A stretch of 37,034 nt of DNA, from assembly GCF_000686805.1 (NCBI RefSeq), contig NZ_KK366018.1, positions 1 through 37,034 on the forward strand. The letters are read 5' to 3'. The position numbers were made by a program, and so were the translations under genes. Each line of letters begins with the position of its first letter. Position 1 is the stretch's first letter. Positions 14,809-22,098 of this stretch are shown one piece after another. This DNA is from Bacillus sp. UNC41MFS5 (GTDB taxonomy: Bacteria > Bacillota > Bacilli > Bacillales_B > DSM-18226). Under the pieces are notes generated by a model. The model was given only the letters and a program-made list of their open reading frames with translations, did no database searches and was not told where the DNA came from.

Positions 14809-15354
14809 ATGAAGGAAAAAAAGGGTATTATGAAAATATTATTTGGCGACTTACCATTTTTATATTTGTTTAATATAAATTCAAAATTAAATTCATTTGA
14901 CAAAGTCCTCAATTATATTTGGTATATTTTCTTTATTATTTCATTCATTTTAGTTTTTATTAGCGTTCCAGTTTCTAGTAATATGTACTTAATTATTAAT
15001 ATACCAATTTTGATAATGGTGCCTCTTAGTTTATTTATTCTTTCTCGTAAAGATTTTGGATTACAACGTTTCTTTTATTTAGGTTGCACAGTGTTTATAA
15101 TGTTCTTATCTAATCAATGGATAGACCTATATTCCTTTGTAAAAAAAGATTATACAGTATTTGAAGGAGTTCCAAGTAAAGTTGAAAGGCTAGAATCTAG
15201 ATATGGTAAAAGAGGTTGGGAAATAATTATTAACGACGACAAACTCTTGCTTCCTTTAAAACTAAAAAAAGAAGAGATTAAAAGAGGGATGGAAATACAA
15301 TATCTACCGCATTCTAAATTTATTATTAAATATAAGTTTATAGATAAAAAATAA
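14809..15354 (+). CDS. hypothetical membrane protein (181 residues)
   Basis: Four hydrophobic segments at about residues 40-57, 60-78, 88-104 (weaker) and near 105-112 follow a basic N-terminus (MKEKKGIMKILFGDLPFLYL). A soluble C-terminal part then reads FEGVPSKVERLESRYGKRGWE and IQYLPHSKFIIKYKFIDKK, a small beta-rich domain probably on the cytoplasmic face. GTTAGGGGGATAAT precedes ATG 14809. It is 117 bases after the SUMF1-like gene and may be co-transcribed. The family is not recognised. Confidence 0.7.
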   Translation: MKEKKGIMKILFGDLPFLYLFNINSKLNSFDKVLNYIWYIFFIISFILVFISVPVSSNMYLIINIPILIMVPLSLFILSRKDFGLQRFFYLGCTVFIMFLSNQWIDLYSFVKKDYTVFEGVPSKVERLESRYGKRGWEIIINDDKLLLPLKLKKEEIKRGMEIQYLPHSKFIIKYKFIDKK

Positions 15355-15671
15355 CTGAACTTCATATTAGTCGGTAACCCCAAAGCTCCTTGTTTTGTTA
15401 CAAGTAGGAGGGTGAACAGTTTTGCTGACGGAATCGAGTTCCACGGGTGCGACTTTCTACCCCGGCAACCGTAATAATAAGACCATAAACAAAAAGGTCA
15501 ACCAGAAAAATCCGGCTAACCTTATAATACGAACGGGTGCGATGCTTAAGAAGCATCGTCTTTTCCCTGAATCTAAAATATTTCATGTATATGTTCTGTC
15601 TACTATTTGTTGCTTCCAGTTCAATTTAATATTCCTTGGATCATACCGGTACTCAATTGGATGTTTCGAGA
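15355..15671. other. intergenic stretch of unusual composition; function unknown
   Basis: Bases about 15375-15540 are richer in GC and in short repeated words (CGGGTGCGACTT and CGGGTGCGATGC; CCGGCAACC and CCGGCTAACC) than the flanks. Both strands have short open frames here without convincing ribosome binding sites or homology. A hairpin terminator follows at 15540-15565. It may be a structured RNA or a degraded element. After 15566 nothing is seen up to the end of gadB. Confidence 0.35.
15540..15565 (+). terminator. hairpin terminator
   Basis: Perfect 8-bp arms CGATGCTT/AAGCATCG around AAG, followed by TCTTTT. No plus-strand gene with good support ends into it, which hints at a transcript from the 15375-15540 segment. 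Confidence 0.6.
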
Positions 15672-17084
15672 TTAATGGTGAAAACCATTGTCGTGCTTTG
15701 TGTCATGCGGTATTGGCCCATCCAAGGAATCCAGATATGAGACGGCTTGTTTGAAGTTCATCAAGAACAGTTGAGCCAAGTCCATGGAAAATCCATTTCG
15801 AACCACAATACGCATAATGGTTACTTCTTCCATGTCTGGAGGTAAAGGATAAGCAGGCACTTGCCACCCAAAAATGCGCAATTGTCGAGACAAGTCATAA
15901 AGATTCCAGTTTGATGTGTGTCCTTCTTTCAATTTCCATGCAAATACCGGAATATCTGAGCCATCTGAGAGTAATTCAAAAGGACCCATGTCCAGAATCG
16001 CTTTGCTGAGGAATAGCGCTACTTCCTGAGAAGTCTTTTGCACCTCATAGTATCCGTCTTTGCCTAGACGTAGATAGTTATAGTATTGTAGGAGTACTTG
16101 TGCGCCGGGTCGAGAGAAATTCAAGGCAAACGTCGGCATGTTCCCTCCTAAATAGGACACTCGAAAGATGAGTTCCTCAGGTAGATCACAAGCCTCACGC
16201 CAAATGATCCATCCAAGTCCCGGGTAAACTAATCCATATTTGTGTCCAGAAACATTGATGGATTTCACCCTTTGCAACCTAAAATCCCAAACTAAGTCTG
16301 GTTGAAGAAACGGTGCAATAAATCCTCCTGAAGCAGCGTCCACATGGATCGGAATGTCGAGACCCGTTCTGGCCTGATGCTCGTCCAAGGCTTTCGCAAT
16401 GGCGGCGACTGGTTCGTAAATACCCTTATAGGTCTCCCCAAGAATCGGTACCACACCGATTGTATTTTCATCTACGGCAGCAAGTACTCCTTCGGGATAC
16501 AAATGAGGATGTTCTGGACTAATGTTTACATAACGCGGTTCAACCTCCCAATAGTTAGCGAATTTTTCCCAAACGACCTGAACGGCAGAACTAAAGACGA
16601 TATTTGGCCGGTCAATTGGCTTCCCTTGTTTTTTGCGTGCGTTTTGCCAGCGGCGCTTTAACGCAAGGCCCCCAAGCATACACGCTTCCGACGATCCTGT
16701 TGTCGAAACGCCCAAAGTAGTTTGAGGGTCGGGCGAATTCCAGAGATCGGCTAAAATTCGAACACAGCGTTCCTCTATCGCTGCCGTCTGCGGGTATTCG
16801 TCCTTATCAATCATGTTCTTGTCTACTGATTTCGCATATAAACTTTCAGCGGATGGCTCCATCCAGGTGGTTACAAATGTTGCAAGATTAAGACGGGCAT
16901 TCCCATCTAGTGCGATTTCATCATTGACAATTTGATAGGCGGTTTCAGGTAACATGCCTTGATCACGCATACGAAAACGGGGAACCGCCTCTTCTCCTTT
17001 ACGAGCGAATAGGGGATTTATAGAAAATTCATTAGACAACATTCTTTGCTCGATTTGCGTGCGGCGCGGGTGCCAATGCGGCAT
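15672..17084 (-). CDS. gadB: glutamate decarboxylase (PLP-dependent)
   Basis: Cytoplasmic enzyme converting glutamate to GABA and CO2 while consuming a proton, an acid-resistance reaction. The protein of about 470 residues (E. coli GadB has 466) shows NLATFVTTWMEPSAE, TTGSSEACMLGGLALKRRW, HVDAASGGFIAPF (PLP Asp) and SINVSGHKYGLVYPGLGW with the Schiff-base lysine (residue 282). MPHWHPRRTQIEQRMLSNEF is the usual bacterial start, twelve bases after AAGGAG; an upstream ATG at 17105 overlaps that site. No GadC-type antiporter is adjacent. The GC content looks clearly higher than in neighbouring genes, suggesting acquisition from another lineage. Confidence 0.95.
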   Translation of the reverse strand: MPHWHPRRTQIEQRMLSNEFSINPLFARKGEEAVPRFRMRDQGMLPETAYQIVNDEIALDGNARLNLATFVTTWMEPSAESLYAKSVDKNMIDKDEYPQTAAIEERCVRILADLWNSPDPQTTLGVSTTGSSEACMLGGLALKRRWQNARKKQGKPIDRPNIVFSSAVQVVWEKFANYWEVEPRYVNISPEHPHLYPEGVLAAVDENTIGVVPILGETYKGIYEPVAAIAKALDEHQARTGLDIPIHVDAASGGFIAPFLQPDLVWDFRLQRVKSINVSGHKYGLVYPGLGWIIWREACDLPEELIFRVSYLGGNMPTFALNFSRPGAQVLLQYYNYLRLGKDGYYEVQKTSQEVALFLSKAILDMGPFELLSDGSDIPVFAWKLKEGHTSNWNLYDLSRQLRIFGWQVPAYPLPPDMEEVTIMRIVVRNGFSMDLAQLFLMNFKQAVSYLDSLDGPIPHDTKHDNGFHH

Positions 17085-17289
17085 ATAGGTTCCACACTCC
17101 TTCATGGGAATTAGATTTCTTATATTGTTTTGTCAATAAATGCCGTAAAATATTCATGACGCAATGTATCGTTCATAGATGAAAGCTTAATTGTTCTAAT
17201 CTGTAGCTTTTTATTCCATAAAGCATATATGATAGAATATAGATAGTTTGCTACAAAATAAGCATGGGCTTTCAGCAGAAGGGATAAGT

Positions 17290-18519
17290 ATGAAGAACAA
17301 AAATACTCAAATTAATCAAAAGATATATTACAGCATAGTGTTAGTGGTAATTGCACTTATGCTACTTGGGCTGTTTGCCGGTAATCCACTTCTACATCAT
17401 CTTGGACCAGGATATATTACGCATGGTGTTTTAGTTTTCTTCTTATCTATATGCTTATTAATTTACCCTTTTTATAAGTCACATTTTCTTAGAATAATTA
17501 TAATCGTCGTAGCCTCTACTTACTTTTATACTATCTTCTTTTCATATCCGAATACCTGGTCTAACTTTATATTTTTATGCTTCATTCCTGCCATTTCAAT
17601 CTTGTTTTTTGATACAAAACTTTTTCATCTTTCCTTACTATTAAATACTTTCTCAATCATAATTCTTTTTAGCTATATTGCCATAGCTGATCGAGGAGAG
17701 CTTTATCCATATATAAAAGAAGACTTAATCGGAAATATTATTAACTTTTTAGGAAGCCAAGCCATTCTTTATTTTATTTTTTACTTATCGTATGGACGGT
17801 TGAAGAAACAGCAGCTCTACTATGAGCAAATTAAACACTCAGAACGTCTGAAAACAACTGGACAGATGGCGGCTGCTGTGGCACATGAGATTAGAAATCC
17901 CTTAACAGTGGTTAAAGGCTTCCTACAGTTATATGAAAAAGATAATACATATAATGAAAATAGTAAGCGGCATTTCTCGTTAATGATTAATGAATTAAAC
18001 ACGGCAGAACAGGTAATTTCTCAATTTTTATCCATTGCCAAGCCCGACAAAGACACAGAAACGGAACTAGTAGATGTAAAGTTTGTTCTTCAAAGTGTAA
18101 CGGATCTACTCAATACTTATGGCCACCTACATGATAATAAGATTGTACTAAGTATGGTTGAGGATTGTTCTATCGCTGCGAATACCATTGAATTTAAACA
18201 GTTATTAATTAATATTATTAAAAATGCGATTGAAGCATCAAAAGATGGTGATTCTGTTGTAATTACTGCTGAAAGTAAAAAGGGCTTGGTTGAAATTAAA
18301 GTAATTGATAGTGGACAGGGGATGTCAAAGGAAGAAATGGATTCTCTTGGCACTCCATTTTACTCGTTAAAAAGTAAAGGAACTGGGCTAGGGATGATGA
18401 TTTGCTTTAACATTGCTACAAAGTATAAAGGATCTATCGACTTTGATAGCGTAAAAGGTAAAGGAACAACGGTTACGATTCGGTTTCCAGCAACAAATAC
18501 GAGTAAGTATAGAATATAA
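17290..18519 (+). CDS. sensor histidine kinase, KinB-like
   Basis: Membrane histidine kinase of 409 residues. Six hydrophobic helices occupy about residues 12-168 with almost no extracellular domain, as in the sporulation kinase KinB. Then follow the dimerisation/phosphoacceptor box MAAAVAHEIRNPLTVVKGFL (His199), N-box LLINIIKNAIEASKDG, G1 VIDSGQGMSKEEM, and G2 KGTGLGMMICFNIA. No response regulator gene is adjacent, which fits kinases that feed the Spo0 phosphorelay. The start is ATG 17290 after AAGGGATAAGT; the in-frame extension to 17248 lacks a site. The stop overlaps the left arm of the repeat terminator. Phosphorelay function is inference. Confidence 0.9.
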   Translation: MKNKNTQINQKIYYSIVLVVIALMLLGLFAGNPLLHHLGPGYITHGVLVFFLSICLLIYPFYKSHFLRIIIIVVASTYFYTIFFSYPNTWSNFIFLCFIPAISILFFDTKLFHLSLLLNTFSIIILFSYIAIADRGELYPYIKEDLIGNIINFLGSQAILYFIFYLSYGRLKKQQLYYEQIKHSERLKTTGQMAAAVAHEIRNPLTVVKGFLQLYEKDNTYNENSKRHFSLMINELNTAEQVISQFLSIAKPDKDTETELVDVKFVLQSVTDLLNTYGHLHDNKIVLSMVEDCSIAANTIEFKQLLINIIKNAIEASKDGDSVVITAESKKGLVEIKVIDSGQGMSKEEMDSLGTPFYSLKSKGTGLGMMICFNIATKYKGSIDFDSVKGKGTTVTIRFPATNTSKYRI

Positions 18520-18561
18520 AAGGAGAACACATTTCGTTAACGAGCGAATGTGTTCTCCTTT
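18518..18561. terminator. long bidirectional terminator, copy 2
   Basis: Arms AAAGGAGAACACAT and ATGTGTTCTCCTTT with A/T runs outside. It begins inside the kinase stop codon and matches the terminator at 9475-9518. Confidence 0.85.
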
Positions 18562-18631
18562 ATTTGTCTACTATTAATCTTAATAAGAACATATAGGTTA
18601 GGATTTTTCCTTTCAATATATTTTTATAAGG

Positions 18632-18805
18632 TTAATCCGTATATCTAACACCTTTTAGCATCATATTGACCTTTGATTTAGTATCTTGGACAATATTTTT
18701 TCGAAATTCCTTTGCCTTTTTGAAGGCATCCATCATTCCTGATGCTAAAATTTTAATTTCTCTCGTACCAACTGGTTCTTCTAGAAGAAAAATATATTCT
18801 TTCAT
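18632..18805 (-). CDS. hypothetical 57-residue protein, copy 2
   Basis: Reads MKEYIFLLEEPVGTREIKIL, then ASGMMDAFKKAKEFRKN and ending KVNMMLKGVRYTD. It is a soluble, helical-looking, basic small protein and a paralogue of the gene at 9589-9762. The start is ATG 18805 with GAGGTGAAACAC upstream; the longer frame to 18868 runs back into promoter sequence. Conservation of frame, start and ribosome binding site in both copies argues that it is a real gene. Function unknown. Confidence 0.75.
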   Translation of the reverse strand: MKEYIFLLEEPVGTREIKILASGMMDAFKKAKEFRKNIVQDTKSKVNMMLKGVRYTD

Positions 18806-18852
18806 GTGTTTCACCTCACAAGCTGTAATTTTAATATAATTATATATTATTT

Positions 18853-18890
18853 TGTAAGCGATTACCACAGATATTTGTGAACATTTTCAC
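18853..18890 (-). promoter_or_regulatory. cre-like elements upstream of copy 2
   Basis: TGTAAGCGATTACC (18853-18866) is identical to copy 1. GTGAACATTTTCAC (18877-18890) differs by one base from the copy 1 dyad. Confidence 0.4.
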
Positions 18891-18990
18891 TTATTTTTTT
18901 AAAGGTTTTTTAGGTTTACTTAAAGAATGAAACGGGTAAATTTACTTCAAACTAATTGGTGTTACTTTTTACTTATTCAACTCCTAAAAA

Positions 18991-19079
18991 TAAAAAAGCG
19001 TCTGCAAATATGCAAACGCTGAAGGAGGTACTGCTTTATGTTTGGTAGTAATATTATATGTACACAAAATAATAACTGA
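18991..19079 (+). other. hairpin plus tiny ORF with a very strong ribosome binding site
   Basis: An imperfect hairpin AGCGT-C-TGCA/TGCA-A-ACGCT (18997-19020) is followed at once by GAAGGAGG and, nine bases on, ATG 19038. That frame encodes only 13 residues (MFGSNIICTQNNN) before TGA at 19077-19079. It could be a small peptide, a leader controlling the gene at 19221, or a relic of a longer gene. Confidence 0.35.
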
Positions 19080-19220
19080 ATAGGACAAGTGCTGATTACA
19101 AGTAAAATAGGCTGGAAATGTAAAAAAATAAATTTCTACTAATAAAAGGAACCGATACTCCTAAACGGTTTGGACGTTCAGAGTTGTGGTATATATATAA
19201 AAGGGATAGGAGATGGTCTT

Positions 19221-19580
19221 ATGAATGAACTAAAACACAGCTATTATATTAACATACAATCTCACGAGATTTTTAGTGAACCTGATGGATCGGAATGGGA
19301 TTTTAGGATTGAAGCAACGGATAAAGAAGTTGCTGTTCTAGAACGGCTGTTTGATAAAACCGAGGAAACAGATTGGGAAAGTTATATCCGAGCCCACATT
19401 CCATATCTTGAATACCATCATCAGCCCCAAAATAAAGACTATGATCTACGTATTCTGCTAATCTATTCCTTACTACATTATTTGGGGGATGCAAAAACTC
19501 GCGCACATATTCACGAGATGGGAATATTAAATGAGGAATTTGTATATGAACAGGCAATACTGGGGTACCGAGAATTTTGA
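19221..19580 (+). CDS. hypothetical protein (119 residues)
   Basis: Soluble acidic protein starting MNELKHSYYINIQSHEIFSE, followed by PDGSEWDFRIEATDKEV. An N-terminal beta-rich half (about 1-45) is followed by helices (LERLFDKTEETDWESYIRAH and ILLIYSLLHYLGDAKTRAHI). The start is ATG 19221, eight bases after GGAG (19209-19212); the upstream in-frame codon at 19170 has no site. It has the look of a conserved Bacillus housekeeping hypothetical, but I do not recognise the family. It is transcribed alone. Confidence 0.7.
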   Translation: MNELKHSYYINIQSHEIFSEPDGSEWDFRIEATDKEVAVLERLFDKTEETDWESYIRAHIPYLEYHHQPQNKDYDLRILLIYSLLHYLGDAKTRAHIHEMGILNEEFVYEQAILGYREF

Positions 19581-19598
19581 TTGATTAAGAACTTAAAA

Positions 19599-19615
19599 AC
19601 CGCACAAAATGCGGT
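19599..19615 (-). terminator. hairpin terminator for the minus-strand small gene
   Basis: Arms ACCGCA/TGCGGT (19599-19604 and 19610-19615). On the minus strand it is followed by TTTTTAAG, so it fits the gene at 19627-19755. Confidence 0.6.
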
Positions 19616-19626
19616 CTAAAGTGGAG

Positions 19627-19755
19627 TTACTCTAAATCATTTTCTATAGGATCCGTCAGTTTTTCTTTTATAGGATCCCCATATTGGAGATTGATTTCTT
19701 TTGCTAACTCCGCTAAATATTCATCAGAAAAAAAGGGATTCTTATCTTTATACAT
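19627..19755 (-). CDS. hypothetical 42-residue protein
   Basis: Reads MYKDKNPFFSDEYLAELAKE, then INLQYGDPIKEKLTDPIEND and LE. It is acidic and soluble. A perfect Shine-Dalgarno TAGGAGGAATTAC precedes ATG 19755 on the minus strand, and a terminator follows the stop, so it is very likely expressed. Small proteins of this type occur in Bacillus and are sometimes labelled by mistake as bacitracin transporter parts; that label has no basis in this sequence. The words GGATCCTATA occur twice in the gene (DPI motif repeated). Function unknown. Confidence 0.7.
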   Translation of the reverse strand: MYKDKNPFFSDEYLAELAKEINLQYGDPIKEKLTDPIENDLE

Positions 19756-19903
19756 GTAATTCCTCCTATGCGATAAGCTAAACTATATTTCTATAGCATA
19801 TTTACGTTATTAACATTTCCATTTTCCTGGGATTTAATCTCTTGGAAAAAAATTCATTTACATTCGCTGAACATAGGAGTAATATAAACACAGTTTCAAA
19901 TTT

Positions 19904-20062
19904 CTAAATCGCTGAAACCATTAGGTACGGGGGAACCATTTTTGTGGGATATTACTTATCTCAAGGGGTGAATCCTTTCAAGGTAGGGCTACTCAAAGGT
20001 CCGAATCCGACAGCTAACCTCGTAAGCGTTATATGAGAAGGAAGGTGGAGCTTGTGGCACGA
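19904..20062 (+). ncRNA. c-di-AMP riboswitch (ydaO/yuaA leader)
   Basis: The conserved landmarks of the ydaO-type aptamer are present in order: AAATCGCTGAAACCATTAGG, GTACGGGGGAACCA, GGGGTGAATCCTTTCAAGG, AGGGCTACTC, CCGAATCCGACAGCTAACC, TCGTAAGCGTT, then GAAGGAAGG. Ligand binding in this class promotes termination. A terminator follows at 20073-20122 and then the kimA gene, so high c-di-AMP should shut down potassium import. This is the classical target of the class. Confidence 0.93.
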
Positions 20063-20072
20063 GAAAAATGAT

Positions 20073-20122
20073 GTGTCTACAGGTCGATTAACTATGACCT
20101 GTAGGCACTTTTTTATTTTTGA
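20073..20122 (+). terminator. riboswitch expression-platform terminator
   Basis: Stem GTGTCTACAGGTC/GACCTGTAGGCAC (one G-T pair; 20073-20085 and 20096-20108), then TTTTTTATTTTT. It lies between the aptamer and kimA. Confidence 0.92.
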
Positions 20123-20198
20123 AAAATATTGCTTTTAGGAAATTACGTTTTAATGGGCAATATAAAACTTATTAACAATATTGGGTGGTGAGTAATTA

Positions 20199-22025
20199 AT
20201 GCTTTCAGCATTAAAAAGATTTTTAATTGGACGTCCATTGAAGTCCCATGAATTAGGAGAACAGAAACTTAACAAAACCAAAGCATTAGCCATCCTTTCG
20301 TCTGATGCTCTATCTTCGGTGGCATACGGACCAGAACAAATTTTGATCGTATTAATTACGGTAAGTTCAGCTGCATTTTGGTATTCCATTCCTATCGCAG
20401 TTGGTGTATTAATTCTTTTAACAGCTCTTATACTGTCTTATCGGCAAATCATATTTGCGTACCCTCATGGGGGTGGAGCTTATGTGGTTTCCAAGAGCAA
20501 TCTAGGTGTAAATTCAGGTTTGATAGCTGGCGGTTCACTTTTGGTCGACTACATACTAACTGTTGCTGTAAGTGTGTCTGCCGGGACTGATGCTATAACA
20601 TCTGCTTTCCCTACATTACATCAATATAACGTAGGAATTGCCATTGTATTTGTCATTTTTATAACTCTTTTAAATTTAAGAGGAGTAACGGAATCTGCTT
20701 CAATATTAGCCTATCCCGTTTACTTATTCGTTGTAGCATTAGTTATATTAATTGGTGTGGGTTTGTATCATATTGTCACTGGAGGGGTTTCACCTCAATT
20801 ACATACACCTATCGGTACACCTGTGACGGGGATTAGTCTGTTTATACTTTTAAGAGCGTTCGCTTCAGGAAGTTCAGCCCTAACAGGGGTTGAAGCCATT
20901 TCGAATGCAATCCCTAATTTTAAAGACCCGGCCCCTAATAATGCTGCTAAAACATTATTGGCAATGGGAGCCTTGCTTGCCGTATTGTTTTCAGGAATTG
21001 TATTTTTAGCTTATTATTATGGGATTTCTCCAAATGCAGAAGTAACCGTTGTTTCTCAAATTGCTGAAGAAACTTTCGGGCGGAATTTCATTTATTTCTT
21101 TATTCAAGGAACTACAGCATTGATCTTAATCCTCGCGGCGAACACAGGATATTCAGCTTTCCCGTTGTTGGCAGTTAATCTGGCAAAGGATAAGTTTATT
21201 CCAAGAATGTTTCTTATTAGAGGGGACAGATTAGGATATTCAAATGGGATCATCATACTTGGCGTTGCTTCTATTATTCTCATCCTTGCTTTTCAAGCTG
21301 AAACAGAGTCTCTTATCCCGCTTTATGCCATTGGAGTATTTCTTCCATTTACATTGTCTCAGTCAGGCATGATGGTTAAATGGCTGCGAGAGAAACCTCA
21401 AGGATGGGTTCCGAAATTCATTATCAATACAACGGGTGCCCTCATTAGTCTTGTCGTCACATTAATGTTCTTGATAACAAAATTCTCACAGGTTTGGTCA
21501 ATCTTAATCTTTCTACCGATCATTGTCTACCTCTTTCATCGAATTAGAAAGCATTATGATGCCGTTGGTGACCAACTTAGGCTCACTACATGTGAACCAC
21601 TGATGCCTATTGAAGGAAATGTACTAATCGTACCTGTTGCTGGCATGACAAATGTGGTAGCCAATTCCATAAACTATGCTAAATCTCTTTCCCAGGATCA
21701 AATTATTGCCGTATATGTTTCCTTTGAAAGAGACGATGAAAAAAACTTTGAAGAAAAATGGAAGAAGTGGCAGCCAGATGTAAGACTGGTGACGCTTCAC
21801 TCGCATTATAGAAGTATCATTAATCCCCTTACCAAATTTATTGATACAATTGAACATAAAGCTAGTGAAGCGAACTACCGAGTCACCGTAATCATTCCGC
21901 AATTTATCCCTAAGAAAGGTTGGCACAATATTCTTCATAATCAATCAAGTTTACTGATTCGTGCCTACTTGTTGTTTCGGAAAAACGTGATTATCACTAC
22001 TGTTCCTTACCATTTAAAGAAATAA
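20199..22025 (+). CDS. kimA: high-affinity potassium importer KimA (K+/H+ symporter)
   Basis: Membrane transporter of 608 residues (B. subtilis KimA, formerly YdaO, has 607) of the KUP/APC fold. MLSALKRFLIGRPLKSHELG and LSSDALSSVAYGPEQILIVL form the characteristic first helix, with AYPHGGGAYVVSKSNLG and ASGSSALTGVEAISNAIPNF as further signature blocks. There are about 12 helices, then a C-terminal cytoplasmic alpha/beta domain (about 455-608, with PIEGNVLIVPVAGMTNVV) which in the family binds c-di-AMP. Expression is gated by the riboswitch upstream, so c-di-AMP probably acts on both RNA and protein. The start follows GGGTGGTGAG. Confidence 0.95.
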   Translation: MLSALKRFLIGRPLKSHELGEQKLNKTKALAILSSDALSSVAYGPEQILIVLITVSSAAFWYSIPIAVGVLILLTALILSYRQIIFAYPHGGGAYVVSKSNLGVNSGLIAGGSLLVDYILTVAVSVSAGTDAITSAFPTLHQYNVGIAIVFVIFITLLNLRGVTESASILAYPVYLFVVALVILIGVGLYHIVTGGVSPQLHTPIGTPVTGISLFILLRAFASGSSALTGVEAISNAIPNFKDPAPNNAAKTLLAMGALLAVLFSGIVFLAYYYGISPNAEVTVVSQIAEETFGRNFIYFFIQGTTALILILAANTGYSAFPLLAVNLAKDKFIPRMFLIRGDRLGYSNGIIILGVASIILILAFQAETESLIPLYAIGVFLPFTLSQSGMMVKWLREKPQGWVPKFIINTTGALISLVVTLMFLITKFSQVWSILIFLPIIVYLFHRIRKHYDAVGDQLRLTTCEPLMPIEGNVLIVPVAGMTNVVANSINYAKSLSQDQIIAVYVSFERDDEKNFEEKWKKWQPDVRLVTLHSHYRSIINPLTKFIDTIEHKASEANYRVTVIIPQFIPKKGWHNILHNQSSLLIRAYLLFRKNVIITTVPYHLKK

Positions 22026-22044
22026 GAATATAAACCGTTTTTTC

Positions 22045-22080
22045 AGGTAGCTCTATCTAAAGTAGAGCTACCTATTATTT
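22045..22080. terminator. hairpin between kimA and the convergent MFS gene
   Basis: Perfect 11-bp arms AGGTAGCTCTA (22045-22055) and TAGAGCTACCT (22063-22073). The T-tract is weak on the plus strand (ATTATTTAT). Confidence 0.75.
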
Positions 22081-22098
22081 ATATTCAATGTTTTGCTT

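Larger units (their letters stand above)
18518..18898. repeat. copy 2 of the ~380-bp duplicated cassette
   Basis: Second copy of 9475-9854, including terminator, 57-residue gene, ribosome binding site and cre-like promoter sites. Similarity ends near CACTTATT on the upstream side and at the terminator on the other. Confidence 0.9.

Noticed and set aside
15398..15586. 62-residue minus-strand frame (…VYGLIITVAGVESRTRG…)
   Set aside because: It looked faintly protein-like, but has no ribosome binding site, no recognised family and crosses the terminator hairpin.
15422..15754. 110-residue plus-strand frame
   Set aside because: No ribosome binding site at a proper distance; it runs through a terminator hairpin and into the 3' end of gadB on the other strand.
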